Shown: positions 8,786 to 19,500 of the stretch, piece by piece
Layout of the letters: the number at the start of each line of letters is the position of its first letter
Position numbering within the stretch: the first letter of the stretch is position 1
Source of the DNA: an uncultured Anaerolineaceae bacterium
Lineage (GTDB): Bacteria; Chloroflexota; Anaerolineae; Anaerolineales; Anaerolineaceae
Assembly: GCA_938020565.1 (NCBI GenBank)
Contig: CALIHP010000034.1
Coordinates: forward strand, 1 to 64,000
Direction: 5' to 3'
Length of the DNA stretch: 64,000 nt
The notes under the pieces: model-generated
What the model was told of the DNA's origin: nothing
The model's input: only the letters and a program-made list of their open reading frames with translations
Database searches by the model: none
Translations under genes and position numbers: made by a program

Positions 8786-10380
8786 AATCGGTGGATAAAA
8801 TTCGAAGCAGTGACGGGAGAAGCGGGCGGCAAGGAATTGGCTGGCTATTTACCGGCTGCGTTTTGCTGCTTTGTGCCGCGGCGGTTTTCATTTTTTTGAA
8901 AACGGCGGCGTCTGGCGTAGGACTGGTCAGCGATTCGGTTAATTATCTGAACGGCGCGAGGCTGATCTCCGAGGGGCGTGGGTACGCGCGCCTGAGCGGG
9001 AATCAGAGCGTCAAGCCGATCACGAATTTTCCGCCTCTCTATTCGATTATTTTATCCGGGTTCCTTCTCGCAGGACTGGACGCAGCCGCCGCGGCATGGT
9101 GGGTCGCGCTGATTTTTTATCTTCTGAACCTGATAACGATTGTCATTCTGATCGGGAGCGTATCGGGCAATCGATGGGTCGGACTTCTCGGCGGAATTCT
9201 TTTCCTCGTCTCAAAACCGTTTTTATATTTTCAGGTTTTCGCGATGAGCGAGTCGGTATTCTTTTTTACGACGCTTTGGAGTTTTTTCTTCCTGTGGCGC
9301 GGGCTGGGCCGGGATCGGGCGTTTGATTGGCTGATGAGCGGAGCGTTCGCCGGACTGGCGTTTCTGGCCCGCTATGCCGGCGCTGCGTCCCTGGGCGCGG
9401 CGCTTGCTGCGATCCTGATGATCGCTCCTCGTCAGGTTCGGAAATTCCACGCGCTGGGACAATGTTTCCTTGGCGCGCTTCCCTGGATGGCAGGCTGGCT
9501 GGTTCGTAATCAGCTCGTTGCGGGAAATACGATGAACCGCGCGGCGGGCGTTCATCTTTTAGGCTTCGATGATTTTCAGACCGGCGTCCTGATTTTCTGG
9601 AAATGGCTGAACCCGCTGCGCTACGGAGGGCTGACGGCGCCGGTTCCCTGGATGCGCGCCGGAGTGCTGTTATTTGCTGTACTTGCGGCGGCGTACTGCC
9701 TTGCTGGCTGGATCCTGACGCTGCGCGGACGGGAAATTCCCGATCGGCTTCGGTTTGTCTGGGCCGGGCTGGTCTACTGCTTCGGGTATCTGGCGTTGGT
9801 ATACCTGACGATCTCGTTCCTGGATGCTTCGGTCAATATCGAGGAACGGATTTTATATCCGCTGTGGATGGTTCTGTCGCTGATTGCGATTGTGCTGCTG
9901 ACTGAGATTTTCTCAACAACGCCAACGTTCGTTCGCGCGGTCCCGATCCTGATCTGGGGTTTTTTTACGGTTATTTTCGCGTCCGAAACGGCGGCTTTCA
10001 TACCAAAATTCAGTTCGCTTCAATACGGCTGGGCATGGTCCGGCTGGCGGGATTCTCCGGCGATGAACCTGATTCGATCGTTTCCAGCGGAGACGGTTAT
10101 CTATTCGAATCAACAGGAAGCGGTCAGTTTCTGGACCGGGCGCGGCGCATACGCGCTTTTGGATCCGATCGATCCATCCAGCGACGCGGAACGTCCCGGC
10201 TACGCCGGGACCCAGGCCGAAATTCGGCGGCAGGTCCTTTCCGGAGAAGCGGTCCTCGTTTTTTTTCAAATCGGCGATTGGCTCGATCCGGCGGGAGGGG
10301 ACAACTGGGTGACGCGATTAACCGAAGGCTTACCGGTTATTTATCAGGACGAAAGCGAATGGGTGATTGGGATTCGTTAA
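8776..10380 (+). CDS. Polytopic membrane protein, GT-C (GT39/ArnT-like) glycosyltransferase candidate
   Basis: A 534-residue integral membrane protein with about ten to eleven hydrophobic segments between residues 23 and 410 and a soluble C-terminal region of about 120 residues. After the first segment comes a loop with SDSVNYLNGARLISEG near 52-67, matching the position of the catalytic acidic residue in GT-C enzymes that use polyprenyl-phosphate sugars. These enzymes move sugars onto lipids, polymers or proteins outside the membrane. Donor and acceptor cannot be inferred. The start overlaps the mltG stop by 10 nt, so it belongs to the same transcription unit and probably to envelope synthesis. 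Confidence 0.6.
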   Translation: MQIESVDKIRSSDGRSGRQGIGWLFTGCVLLLCAAAVFIFLKTAASGVGLVSDSVNYLNGARLISEGRGYARLSGNQSVKPITNFPPLYSIILSGFLLAGLDAAAAAWWVALIFYLLNLITIVILIGSVSGNRWVGLLGGILFLVSKPFLYFQVFAMSESVFFFTTLWSFFFLWRGLGRDRAFDWLMSGAFAGLAFLARYAGAASLGAALAAILMIAPRQVRKFHALGQCFLGALPWMAGWLVRNQLVAGNTMNRAAGVHLLGFDDFQTGVLIFWKWLNPLRYGGLTAPVPWMRAGVLLFAVLAAAYCLAGWILTLRGREIPDRLRFVWAGLVYCFGYLALVYLTISFLDASVNIEERILYPLWMVLSLIAIVLLTEIFSTTPTFVRAVPILIWGFFTVIFASETAAFIPKFSSLQYGWAWSGWRDSPAMNLIRSFPAETVIYSNQQEAVSFWTGRGAYALLDPIDPSSDAERPGYAGTQAEIRRQVLSGEAVLVFFQIGDWLDPAGGDNWVTRLTEGLPVIYQDESEWVIGIR

Positions 10381-10423
10381 AAAAAACGGTTCCAAACCCT
10401 GAGGAATTTCAGCTTTCAACATT

Positions 10424-11659
10424 TCACGGTCCGTCTTCGCGGTTATAGACTGCCATCACGTCGCGGCGGTTTCCCCAGATCAGGAGCCAGCAGGCGGCCG
10501 CCGCGAGCGCGCCGCAGAGCGTAACGCAGACGCGGTAATCGAGGATTTCGCCCAGATAGCCGACGCCGATGGACAGCAGTACGTGTGCGGCGGACATGAT
10601 CATCGAATCGAAAGCGTTGACGCGGGCGCGCATGTTTTCCGGGATTGTCCCCTGAACCGCGTGTTGGCGCATGGACGCGCTGTTGATTCCCAGAAAGCCG
10701 CAGGCTGCCCGGTTGGCAAGCATGAACGGATAAGGAATCCAAAGCAGGATCATGTCCATCAGTTCATAAATTTGATAAATCAGGAATGCCATGGCGAATC
10801 TTCGCTTTGGTGGAATCGAAACGTTGTAATGAAGCAGTCCGCCGAGCGAACGCCCTGCAAACTCGGCGATCGAAAAGAACGAATACATCGCGACGGAGAA
10901 CCCTGGCGCGGTTCGGAAGAACGCTATGATGATCGGGGCGTAACCGGTAGCGACGCCGTTGGTTACCGCCATATAGGAAAAAATACGATACAGGCCTTTA
11001 TGATCGCGAAGAAAGACGGCGGCTTCCTGGATATCCTCTATCCATTGCCGCAACGAAAAATTTTTTCTCTGTGTACGGTCGGTCTGCTCTGTGATGCGGA
11101 TGCTGTTTTCGATGAGCGCGGCGAAAATGGAGCAGGCGCCCTGGAAAATCAGGATCCACGCAACGCCGACCGCTCCGAAAAGCCAGGCAGCGACCGGCAT
11201 CATGACGACCTTCATGACCGGATAAACCATTCCGGATATCGTATAGCCTTTTTCTTCACAGCCTTCCGGAATGATTTTCGGGAAAATCGCCGTGAACGCC
11301 AGCGAATCGAACGACGACAGGCAGGCGATCAGGAGCGAAAAGCAAAGGTATCCGATGTACGAGAACTTAAAATTGAGGAGATAAATCCCGGCCAGTGTGT
11401 AGAGGACGCCGTTCGCGGTATCGCCTGCGACGAGGACCGGTTTCCGCGGCAGCCGATCCATCAGCGGCGAGAGGAACAGCGGGATAAAAAAATCGGGGAG
11501 CATCTGAGCCGTGATGACAAGGGCGGCGGCAAAGGTGCTCCCGGTTTCGTCGAAAACTAAAAAGGAGAGTGCGAAATTACCGGCGATTCCCCCCGCCGCA
11601 CCGAGAACCGTAGCGCCGATCAGGCGGGTAAAGCTGCGCGTCCAGAGCGTCGGTTTCAG
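10424..11659 (-). CDS. Major facilitator superfamily transporter, apparent CTG start
   Basis: A 12-segment MFS permease of 411 residues if read from CTG at 11659. The first in-frame ATG (11503) would cut off the first transmembrane segment, yet 52 upstream codons without a stop encode exactly that segment (RLIGATVLGAAGGIAGNFAL and onward), running into the MFS loop PLMDRLPRK. No ATG, GTG or TTG exists in frame there. CTG at 11659 follows GAGAGGG at close spacing and lies 23 nt after the stop of the SPFH gene, fitting an operon. The substrate is unknown; the closest general type is a drug or macrolide efflux-like MFS. It converges on the GT-C gene with no obvious terminator between. Confidence 0.8.
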   Translation of the reverse strand: MKPTLWTRSFTRLIGATVLGAAGGIAGNFALSFLVFDETGSTFAAALVITAQMLPDFFIPLFLSPLMDRLPRKPVLVAGDTANGVLYTLAGIYLLNFKFSYIGYLCFSLLIACLSSFDSLAFTAIFPKIIPEGCEEKGYTISGMVYPVMKVVMMPVAAWLFGAVGVAWILIFQGACSIFAALIENSIRITEQTDRTQRKNFSLRQWIEDIQEAAVFLRDHKGLYRIFSYMAVTNGVATGYAPIIIAFFRTAPGFSVAMYSFFSIAEFAGRSLGGLLHYNVSIPPKRRFAMAFLIYQIYELMDMILLWIPYPFMLANRAACGFLGINSASMRQHAVQGTIPENMRARVNAFDSMIMSAAHVLLSIGVGYLGEILDYRVCVTLCGALAAAACWLLIWGNRRDVMAVYNREDGP

Positions 11660-11682
11660 ATCGCCCTCTCTTTCAGGTTTTT

Positions 11683-12870
11683 TTATTGGTCGCTGTCGAC
11701 CGGCTCCACGTTCATCACTGGCAAGACGTCTTTCCCAAGGACGAGGTTCGGGATCGTCCCTTCGGGGAGGATCATGAACTTATCCGTTTCCTTGATCGCG
11801 GCGGCGTTCAGCTCGGCGACAAGGTAATTGAAGTAGGCGGGGTTCTCCTGATAAATCTGCGCCAGGAGAACGGTATTCGCCAACTCGGCTTTGGCCAGCT
11901 CAGCCGCGGCGAGCGCTTTTTCCTTATTCAGCTCCTGTTCCAGGATTGCGTTTTCCTTCTCGGCTTCGATAACGGCGCGGTTCGCGATCAGTTTCTCTTC
12001 TTCGAGTCCGGCTAAGATAACCTGCTGGCGGGCGGTTTCCTGCGCCGCGGCTTGCTGGACGCGAATTTCGGCCTCGCGCTGGACGGCGTTGGCTTTTCCT
12101 TCGGCTTCGAGCTTTTGCGCCTGCGCTTCGGCTTTCTTGGCGTCGAGGAGGTACTGATTGGTCTCATTGATAACGATCATCGCCTGTTCCGAGGCGCGGA
12201 CGTCAGTGACGACAATATTATTGATGTACAGGCCGATATCGCGCGTAAGTTTTTCAAGCTCCGATTCGATGCAGTTGCGAAGGAAATCGCGCCCTTCGGC
12301 GACCGCGTTCCCGCGCAGGTCGTTCTGACCGACGCAGACTTTCATCGCCTGCTTCGAGAAGCCGTCGATCTGGGTCGTCATGACGTCGTCGGAGGTGTAA
12401 ATCCGGCGATAGTTGACGTAATGCTGCTTGATTTCATCTTCGCTGAAGAGGATTGGCGTTCCGTCAGAGTCGATCTGTTTGACCGAGGTTTTTGACGGCC
12501 GAAAAACCTGTCCGCGGATTTCAACGAAAACGGGCTGCATGTCCCTGGTAAAGACCTCGTCGTCGGAGGCGATAAACGGGACGCCTTCAATGTTGTACGT
12601 TTCCATTCGCACGAACAGGCCGATATCTTGATAGACGCCGCCCGGCCCGACGATCTCATTGATTTTTCCGGCGCGGATCTTAACGCCCATTTCCTGCTGT
12701 CCCAGGCCTTTCAGGATATAAACCGGGCGAAAAACGACGAGAATAAACAGGACCGCCGCAACAGCGGCAAGAATGATCCCGAACGTTTTCGGGAAAGCGC
12801 GCCCTTTCTTCGGGGTTCGCGGGCTGCTGCCCGTGGAGGCGGTTTTCTTTTCAGGCGTATAGTTTTCCAT
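11683..12870 (-). CDS. SPFH/band 7 domain membrane protein
   Basis: A 395-residue prohibitin/flotillin-like protein. A basic N-terminus (1-27) precedes one membrane anchor at about 28-50, then the SPFH domain (about 55-235) and a long Ala/Glu/Gln-rich coiled coil (about 235-340) typical of assemblies that form membrane-bound rings or microdomains. Such proteins scaffold membrane proteases or organise lipid domains; the partner here is not evident, since no NfeD or FtsH gene is adjacent. The start at 12870 has AGGAAG about 12 nt upstream. It lies between hpt and the MFS gene on the same strand. Confidence 0.85.
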   Translation of the reverse strand: MENYTPEKKTASTGSSPRTPKKGRAFPKTFGIILAAVAAVLFILVVFRPVYILKGLGQQEMGVKIRAGKINEIVGPGGVYQDIGLFVRMETYNIEGVPFIASDDEVFTRDMQPVFVEIRGQVFRPSKTSVKQIDSDGTPILFSEDEIKQHYVNYRRIYTSDDVMTTQIDGFSKQAMKVCVGQNDLRGNAVAEGRDFLRNCIESELEKLTRDIGLYINNIVVTDVRASEQAMIVINETNQYLLDAKKAEAQAQKLEAEGKANAVQREAEIRVQQAAAQETARQQVILAGLEEEKLIANRAVIEAEKENAILEQELNKEKALAAAELAKAELANTVLLAQIYQENPAYFNYLVAELNAAAIKETDKFMILPEGTIPNLVLGKDVLPVMNVEPVDSDQ

Positions 12871-12939
12871 GTGGTTTTTTACTTCCTTTCTTCCGGATAT
12901 TCTGCCTATTTTAATATACGGAATTTAAACCCGATCGTT

Positions 12940-13491
12940 TTACTTGTAGACGGCGGGATTCAGTACGCCGATATAGGGAAGGTTCCGGTAGTAATCCGAG
13001 TAATCCAGTCCATAGCCGACAACGAAATCGTCCGGTATCTCGAAGCCGCAGTAGTTCGGCGCGATGACCAGCTTGTGCTCTGTAATTTTATCGAGGAGCG
13101 TGATTGTCTTGACCGAGGCGGGTTTCCGCGACTTGAAGAGGTCGGTCAGGTACTGCAGCGTCAGGCCGGAGTCGATAATATCCTCGACGATGATAACGTG
13201 GCGGTCGGTGATATTCTTGTCGAGGTCTTTGATAATCCGGACGACGCCGGTTGATTTGGAATTATTCGCGTAGCTGGAAACGGCGATGAAATCCATGAAA
13301 ATCCGGGTTGACATTTTCCGGCAAAGATCAGCGTAAAAGAAGGACGCGCCTTTCAGGACGCAGACGAGGAGCGGATCTTTCCCAGCGTAGTCGGAGGAAA
13401 GCTGATCCGCGAGTTCCTGGACGCGGGCCTCGATTTGCTGCTGGCTGTAGAGGACGCGGAGGATGTCGGTTTTTTCGTTGTTGATATTCAT
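12940..13491 (-). CDS. hpt: Hypoxanthine phosphoribosyltransferase
   Basis: A 183-residue purine salvage enzyme converting hypoxanthine or guanine plus PRPP to IMP or GMP. The PRPP motif IVEDIIDSGLTL is clear, as are LLVCVLKGASFF and the C-terminal DDFVVGYGLDY base-binding segment. The start is ambiguous. MNINNEKTD at 13491 matches the family N-terminus but has no good Shine-Dalgarno sequence. An in-frame ATG at 13554 is preceded by GGGGAGG at short spacing and would add 21 residues. The gene is divergent from purA, so purine salvage and AMP synthesis sit back to back. Confidence 0.93.
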   Translation of the reverse strand: MNINNEKTDILRVLYSQQQIEARVQELADQLSSDYAGKDPLLVCVLKGASFFYADLCRKMSTRIFMDFIAVSSYANNSKSTGVVRIIKDLDKNITDRHVIIVEDIIDSGLTLQYLTDLFKSRKPASVKTITLLDKITEHKLVIAPNYCGFEIPDDFVVGYGLDYSDYYRNLPYIGVLNPAVYK

Positions 13492-13572
13492 CGTGTTTCT
13501 AAAGCGCCTTTCGATTTTATCATGATCATTGGAACAACGATTAAATTTTACCATCTATCCTCCCCGGTTTCG

Positions 13573-13588
13573 CCGCCTCAGGAGGCGG
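13573..13588. promoter_or_regulatory. Palindrome CCGCCTC-AG-GAGGCGG between hpt and purA
   Basis: A perfect 7-bp inverted repeat with a 2-nt centre lies in the divergent hpt-purA region, 18 nt upstream of a TATAAT at 13606-13611 facing purA. It could be a purine-responsive operator or a hairpin in the hpt leader. Confidence 0.35.
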
Positions 13589-13605
13589 AAAGGGGCGTTT
13601 CAAAC

Positions 13606-13611
13606 TATAAT
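13606..13611 (+). promoter_or_regulatory. Candidate -10 element of purA
   Basis: TATAAT lies 37 nt before the purA ATG. No good -35 is found at standard spacing. Confidence 0.45.
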
Positions 13612-13648
13612 TTAAGCGGAAGAAAGTCGGAACGGGAGGAATTATACG

Positions 13649-14926
13649 ATGAGTACATGTGCGATTGTCGGAGTGAATTGGGGCGACGAGGGAAAAGGGC
13701 GAATGGTCGATTTACTCGCTCAGGATTACGATATTGTCGTTCGTTATCAGGGCGGGAATAACGCCGGACATACAGTGATTAATGATTATGGAAAGTTCGC
13801 GCTGAATTTAATCCCATCCGGGATTTTTCGAAGGGAAGTTATCAATATTCTGGGAAGCGGGACCGTCGTCAACCCGGAGCATCTCAGCGGTGAAATCGCC
13901 AGGCTGACGGGGGCGGGCGTCGAGATCACGCCGGCGAATTTCGCGATCAGCGATCGCGCTGTTCTGGTCTTCCCGTATCATGTCGCGCTCGATGGGCTCG
14001 AAGAAAAGCGGCTCGCGGATAAAGCGTATGGATCGACGAAACGCGGAATCGCTCCGGTTTACGGCGATAAATATATGAAAAAAGCGATTCATGTCGGCGA
14101 GATCCTGTATCCCGAGAAGCTCAGGGCGCATCTTCGTTCGGTTCTCGATTGGAAAAATATTACGATCGAGAAGGTTTACGGCGCGGAACCGTTCCTCTTT
14201 GAAGACATGTGGAGCTGGATCGAGACGTTCGGCGCGAAGATCAGGCCGTTTATCGCCGATACCGGCGCGATTCTCCGGAAAGGAAAGGCCGAAGGCAAGC
14301 AGATCCTTTTCGAGGCGCAGCTGGGGGCGCTCCGCGATATCGATTACGGGATTTATCCGTATACGTCTTCTTCGAATCCGCTGGCCGCCTACGCGCCGGT
14401 CGGATCGGGCGCGCCGGATATCAGGATTGACCGCGTCGTCGGCGTTGTCAAGGCATATTCGTCCTGCGTCGGAGAAGGGCCGTTTACGGCTGAATATTTT
14501 GGCGATGCGGCGGATAAGCTGCGCGAGGCGGGCGGCGAATATGGGGCGGCGACCGGCCGGCCGCGCCGCGTCGGTCCGATCGACCTGGTCGCGACGCGGT
14601 ATGGCGTTAAGGTTCAGGGCGCGACAGAGATCGCGTTTACGAAGCTTGACGTCTTATCTTATCTGGATGAAATCCCGATTTGCTTCGCGTACGAGCTGAA
14701 CGGCGAGATCGTCGCCGACTTCCCGTATCATTCGGTTCTTGAAGACGCGAAGCCGGTTTTCAAAACGCTGCCCGGATGGAAAACGGATATTTCCGGCGTG
14801 CGGAAGTATGCGGAGCTGCCGAAGGAAGCCCGGGACTATATCGAATATGTCGAGGCGGAAATCGGCTGCCGGATGGGCTATATTTCGGTCGGTCCGGAAC
14901 GGGACGCGTACTGCGTGAGAGCGTGA
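13649..14926 (+). CDS. purA: Adenylosuccinate synthetase
   Basis: A 425-residue enzyme catalysing GTP-dependent condensation of IMP and aspartate, the first committed step to AMP. GDEGKG is at residues 12-17 and GGNNAGHT follows near 36-43; length fits the family. The ATG at 13649 has GGGAGGA at good spacing. The stop TGA shares one base with the purB ATG (TGATG), so the two enzymes that turn IMP into AMP are translationally coupled. Confidence 0.97.
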   Translation: MSTCAIVGVNWGDEGKGRMVDLLAQDYDIVVRYQGGNNAGHTVINDYGKFALNLIPSGIFRREVINILGSGTVVNPEHLSGEIARLTGAGVEITPANFAISDRAVLVFPYHVALDGLEEKRLADKAYGSTKRGIAPVYGDKYMKKAIHVGEILYPEKLRAHLRSVLDWKNITIEKVYGAEPFLFEDMWSWIETFGAKIRPFIADTGAILRKGKAEGKQILFEAQLGALRDIDYGIYPYTSSSNPLAAYAPVGSGAPDIRIDRVVGVVKAYSSCVGEGPFTAEYFGDAADKLREAGGEYGAATGRPRRVGPIDLVATRYGVKVQGATEIAFTKLDVLSYLDEIPICFAYELNGEIVADFPYHSVLEDAKPVFKTLPGWKTDISGVRKYAELPKEARDYIEYVEAEIGCRMGYISVGPERDAYCVRA

Positions 14927-16335
14927 TGGAAAACGTTTACGAGAGTCCATTTTCCGGCCGGTACTCGTCGGAGGAGATGCTTCGGCTGTTTTCGAAGCGA
15001 ACGCGGCATGAAACCTGGCGGAAGCTCTGGGTCGAGCTGGCGCGGGCGGAACGCGAGCTGGGGCTTCCGATCCGCCAGGAGCAGGTCGACGAGCTGGCGG
15101 CGCATGTCGGCGATATCGATTACGCGGTCGTCGAAGCGAAGGAGCGCGAAATCCGTCATGACGTCATGGCGCATATTTACGCGTATGGGCTGGTTTGTCC
15201 GAACGCGGCCGGTATTCTTCATTTGGGCGCAACCAGCTGCTACGTGACGGACAACGCGGACCTCGTCCTTTATCGCGACGCGCTGAGGCTGATCCGCGCG
15301 GAGCTGATTCCCGTGCTGCGGAATCTGCGCGACTTTGCGCGGAGGTACCGGGCGCTGCCGACACTGGGGTATACGCATTTGCAGCCGGCGCAGCTGGTCA
15401 CGGTCGGGAAGCGCGCCTGCCTCTGGATTCAGGATTTATGGATGGATTTAGAGGAGCTTGACGGCGTTTCAGGCCGGCTGCGATTTCTGGGCTGCCGTGG
15501 GACGACGGGGACGGAAGCGAGCTTCGTCGAGCTTTTTAATGGCGACACGACGAAAATCGATCGCATGAACCGGATGATCGCCGATGCGTTCGGGTTCGAG
15601 AAGCTTTTTGCGGTCAGCGGCCAGACGTATCCGCGTAAGCTGGACGCGCAGGTTTTGAACTGCCTGAGCGCTATTGCGACGAGCTGCTACCGGTTCGCTA
15701 ACGATCTGCGCCTGCTTCAGCACATGCGTCAGATCGAAGAGCCGTCCGAATCGGCTCAGGTCGGTTCCTCCGCGATGGCGTATAAGCGGAACCCGATGCG
15801 TTCCGAGCGGATCTGCTCGTTGGCGCGCTACGCGATGACGAATGCGCTGAACGGACCGGCGACCGCTTCGGTTCAGTGGTTTGAGCGGACGCTCGACGAT
15901 TCGGCGATTCGGCGTATATCGCTTCCGGAAGGGTTCCTTTGCGTCGACGCGATCCTGCGGCTGATGAAAAACGTGACCGGCGGGCTGAGGGTTTACCCGA
16001 AGGTGATCGCGAAGGCGGTCGGCGAGTGGCTGCCGTTTATCGCGACTGAAAATTTGCTGATGGCGTCAGTGAAGAAAGGCGGGAACCGTCAGGAAAGCCA
16101 CGAGATTATCCGGGAGCATTCGCTGGCTGTCGCCGACGCGGCCAAGAACGGCGAAACGCTTGATTTACTGAAGCTGTTGGCGGAGGACGATCGTTTTAAC
16201 CTTTCGGCGGCGGAGATCGAAGCGGCGCTGCGTCCTGAGGATTTTGTCGGCCGCTCCGCGGAACAGGTGGACCAATTCCTGGACTCGTTACCGCTTCCAG
16301 ACAGCGACGTCGAGACCGGCGAGATCAGCGTCTGA
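14926..16335 (+). CDS. purB: Adenylosuccinate lyase
   Basis: A 469-residue fumarase/aspartase-superfamily lyase that releases fumarate from adenylosuccinate (to AMP) and from SAICAR. The superfamily signature is GSSAMAYKRNPMRSE, and the HLGATSCYVTDNADL and YTHLQPAQLVT segments hold the other active-site parts. It is a little longer than many bacterial PurB proteins, matching the animal-type length class. The frame is open 150 nt further upstream inside purA, but the ATG overlapping the purA stop gives the family-typical N-terminus. A strong terminator follows. Confidence 0.95.
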   Translation: MENVYESPFSGRYSSEEMLRLFSKRTRHETWRKLWVELARAERELGLPIRQEQVDELAAHVGDIDYAVVEAKEREIRHDVMAHIYAYGLVCPNAAGILHLGATSCYVTDNADLVLYRDALRLIRAELIPVLRNLRDFARRYRALPTLGYTHLQPAQLVTVGKRACLWIQDLWMDLEELDGVSGRLRFLGCRGTTGTEASFVELFNGDTTKIDRMNRMIADAFGFEKLFAVSGQTYPRKLDAQVLNCLSAIATSCYRFANDLRLLQHMRQIEEPSESAQVGSSAMAYKRNPMRSERICSLARYAMTNALNGPATASVQWFERTLDDSAIRRISLPEGFLCVDAILRLMKNVTGGLRVYPKVIAKAVGEWLPFIATENLLMASVKKGGNRQESHEIIREHSLAVADAAKNGETLDLLKLLAEDDRFNLSAAEIEAALRPEDFVGRSAEQVDQFLDSLPLPDSDVETGEISV

Positions 16336-16463
16336 CGATCCTGAGGATATGGGAGCTGGTCCTGAGTGTGGCGTTTCGTGTTGGGCCGGAAGTTTTGAAA
16401 CGACCGAACGGTTGCGTCCGCGGGCGCAGCGTTATCGATGTCGAGTTGATCTGGGAGGTTATA

Positions 16464-16500
16464 GCGCGCGCGGGGCGATAAGAGGCCCCGCGCGCTTTTG
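16464..16500 (+). terminator. Rho-independent terminator of purAB
   Basis: A perfect 11-bp GC-rich stem, GCGCGCGGGGC at 16466-16476 and GCCCCGCGCGC at 16485-16495, with an 8-nt loop, is followed directly by TTTTG. Confidence 0.9.
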
Positions 16501-16532
16501 TAACTGAGCGCTAATGAAGCGAAGGATCAGGA

Positions 16533-19500
16533 TTACCTGATTTCCGACGCAGCGACATCAAAGAACGTTTTCAGTCCGGCTTCAACCGTCGCGCCGTAGG
16601 ACGCGCGGTCGATTTCGATGAGATCGGCGAACTGATTTGAGTTCATGACCATGCGCAGAATACGGATTGCGCTTTTCTGCAAATCGCCGAGCGCCAGCGT
16701 GTTCTCGTCCGGATCGCCCAACAGGTCGGTTGTGTCCGGCCAGTCCTGATGGCCCCTGCTGACGTTATCGAGGCTGGAAACCTTGACGAGTTTATACGTG
16801 ATCGTGACGACGTCGCCGTCTTCCTCGAAGGAAGCCGTTCCGGCGTCGCTCATTTCGGTCACGATTTCGCGGACGGACTTGTCGGTAAAGACGTTATCGG
16901 TAACCGTCGGCAGGATCGTTTCGTCGAATGCCTGTTTGCTCGTCTTGACGACATAAGCTTTGCCTTCTGGATCAGGCTTGTAATCGCCCCAGTCAGTCGT
17001 AGCGCGGTTGAGGATAAACGTTCCGAAGGCGAACGTCGTGGCGACGGTCTTGGGGTAGCCGCCGTCGATCGAGAGGCCGGCTTCGTCGAGCGCAATATCC
17101 GGTCCAACGTCGGTAATATATCCGAGCGTGTAGGATGTGTTATGGCCTGCCATGATGATATCGTTGCCGGCGTGCATGGATCGCGCGTCGGAATAACCGC
17201 CTGCGCCGCCCCAGTCGGTCATGACCATTTCCTGGAACCCCCATTCCTTTCGCAGGATGTTCTCAAGGAGCTCATAATCGGAGCTGCCCGGTACGCTGTT
17301 GTTCGAGTTGTAGCAGCTCATGACGCCCATCGGCTGGGCCGATTTGACCGCGATTTCAAAGCCCTTCAGGTAGATTTCGCGCATCGCGCGTTCGTCCATA
17401 TACGAGTTCGACAGGGCGCGCGAGGTTTCCTGGCTGTTGGCGACGAAGTGCTTGATGGTTGCGCCGACGCCTTCTTTGGCCTGCAGCCCTCTGGTCTCCG
17501 ACGCTGCCATCATCCCCGATAGCAATGGATCCTCTGAGTAATATTCAAAGTTCCGTCCGCAGAGCGGGTTGCGATGAATATTCATTCCCGGCGCGAGCCA
17601 CATGGTAACGCCCGATACGACCATTTCATCGCCAATCGCTGCGCCCATGTTATAGGCAACATCAAGATTCCAACTCTGCGCGATTGCGTTCCCGACCGGA
17701 TAGACGGTATTGAACTGATAGTACGTTTTGCCTTCATGTTCGAAGGACTGTGTCAGGCGCAGCCCGGCGGGCCCGTCGGCGTTCGTCGTATTGGGGATCA
17801 GGCGGGAAGAGATCATCAAGCCGTTCGTTTCGCCGGCTTCCCCGCGGACGTATGCGTCGTCGATCGCTTTCGCGTCTTCTTCGGAGAGGGCCGCGCCGTC
17901 GCGCGATCCGCCGCCCGCCGACTGCCCGTTGGCTGTCGGGGACTTGTTGCCGCCCTGTACGAAGTTCGCCAGCTCGGAAATCGTCAGTCCGGAGACGAAT
18001 TCCTCGAGTGTCAGAACGCCGTTCCGGACGTCCAGGAGCGTGTAGTATTCCGCTGCCCCGTCGGCTTCGCTGCCGCTTTTGACGCGGAAGTCTTTTAACT
18101 CAGCTGGTTCTTCGGCTACGGCGGCGCCGTTCTGGTCGAAATAGATCCGGATGATTTCATAAGGCGTATTCGTCTCGTAGTTGTATCCTCTGACGTTGAC
18201 ACGGTCGGTCGTCGCGGAGATATATTCGTGGACGTTTTCGTTGACCCCGTCGGCGTACACGGGTTCGCGGTTTTCCAGCGCGGCCGGATCGAGCGCGATC
18301 GTAACGTCGGTCGTCGCCGGGTCGTCGAGCGCAGTCCCTTCGGCGATCTTCTCGCGGAAGAGTTCGAGTTCTTCCTGGAACATGGCTTCAACCGCTTCGA
18401 CGGTCGTATCGATTGTCGGAACGTAGGGCGGAACGGATCGCTGCGGCGCCGCGCCGACGTTGACGCCCGGGCGCGTCCGGACCATCTGGTTCGCGAGCTG
18501 CTCCGTGACGACGGAATCGACGAGCGTCAGCCTGGCGGCAGGCTTCGTATTCCGGCTGCTGTTACCGATGCGAAGGATGTAGTCGCCTTTTTCCATGACG
18601 TAAGCGGCTTTTTCTTCGTCGTAGGAGGACATCTCCGCAGCGTCGAACGTGATTTCCAATGTCTGGCTTTGGCTCGGGGCGAGCGTGTCGGTTTTCCCGA
18701 ACGCGATGAGTTCCTGATACGGCTTATCCAGTTCGACGGCGGGCGCCGAGAAGTAGACTTCGACGACTTCCTTCCCGGCGTAGGTATCGCCCGTGTTCGT
18801 GACGGTTACGGCTGCTTTGATTTGCCTGCCGTCGACTTCAACGCTGTCGACGGTCATGTCGAACGTCGTATAGCTCAGGCCATATCCGAACGGATAAATA
18901 ACTTTATCGGCGGCGTACTTGTCAAAGTAACGGTAGCCAGTATAGATACCTTCCGTATAGAGCTCGATATGACTTGCGTAGAGATCGTCCGGGTTGATTG
19001 CGGCGAAATATTTGGTCGAGGGGTAATCGTCGAGCGAAGATGCCCACGTGTCGGTCAGTTTTCCCGATGGCGTGACTGTCCCGTTAAGGAGGCTGACTAA
19101 AGCGTCGCCGCCCAACTGCCCCAGATTGCTCATCAGGACCAACGCGTTGGCGCCGGAAGCCTCATACCAGCTCGCGTCGATCGAAACAACGTTAAGAACG
19201 ACGACGACTTTTTCGAACGCAAGGCGGAGGAGCGCGATGTTTCCCAACTCAGCGTCGGCGAGGTAATAATCGCCTTTGGTCGGCGTTCGGTCCGCGCCTT
19301 CGCCGGCGTTCCGGTTAATGACGTAGATCGCGAGATTGGTTTCGGCGCTTGTCTCGCGTACAAGATCGACGGGCAGAATTTCCTCCTGCGCGAGCGCCAC
19401 GGACATCATCCCCGTGGACTGCGATGGGTGCGTTTCGTCCTAAGTCCGCAGGAAATCAGCAGTCAGGACCTCATAACCGGCGTTTTCAAAGCCTTCTAAA

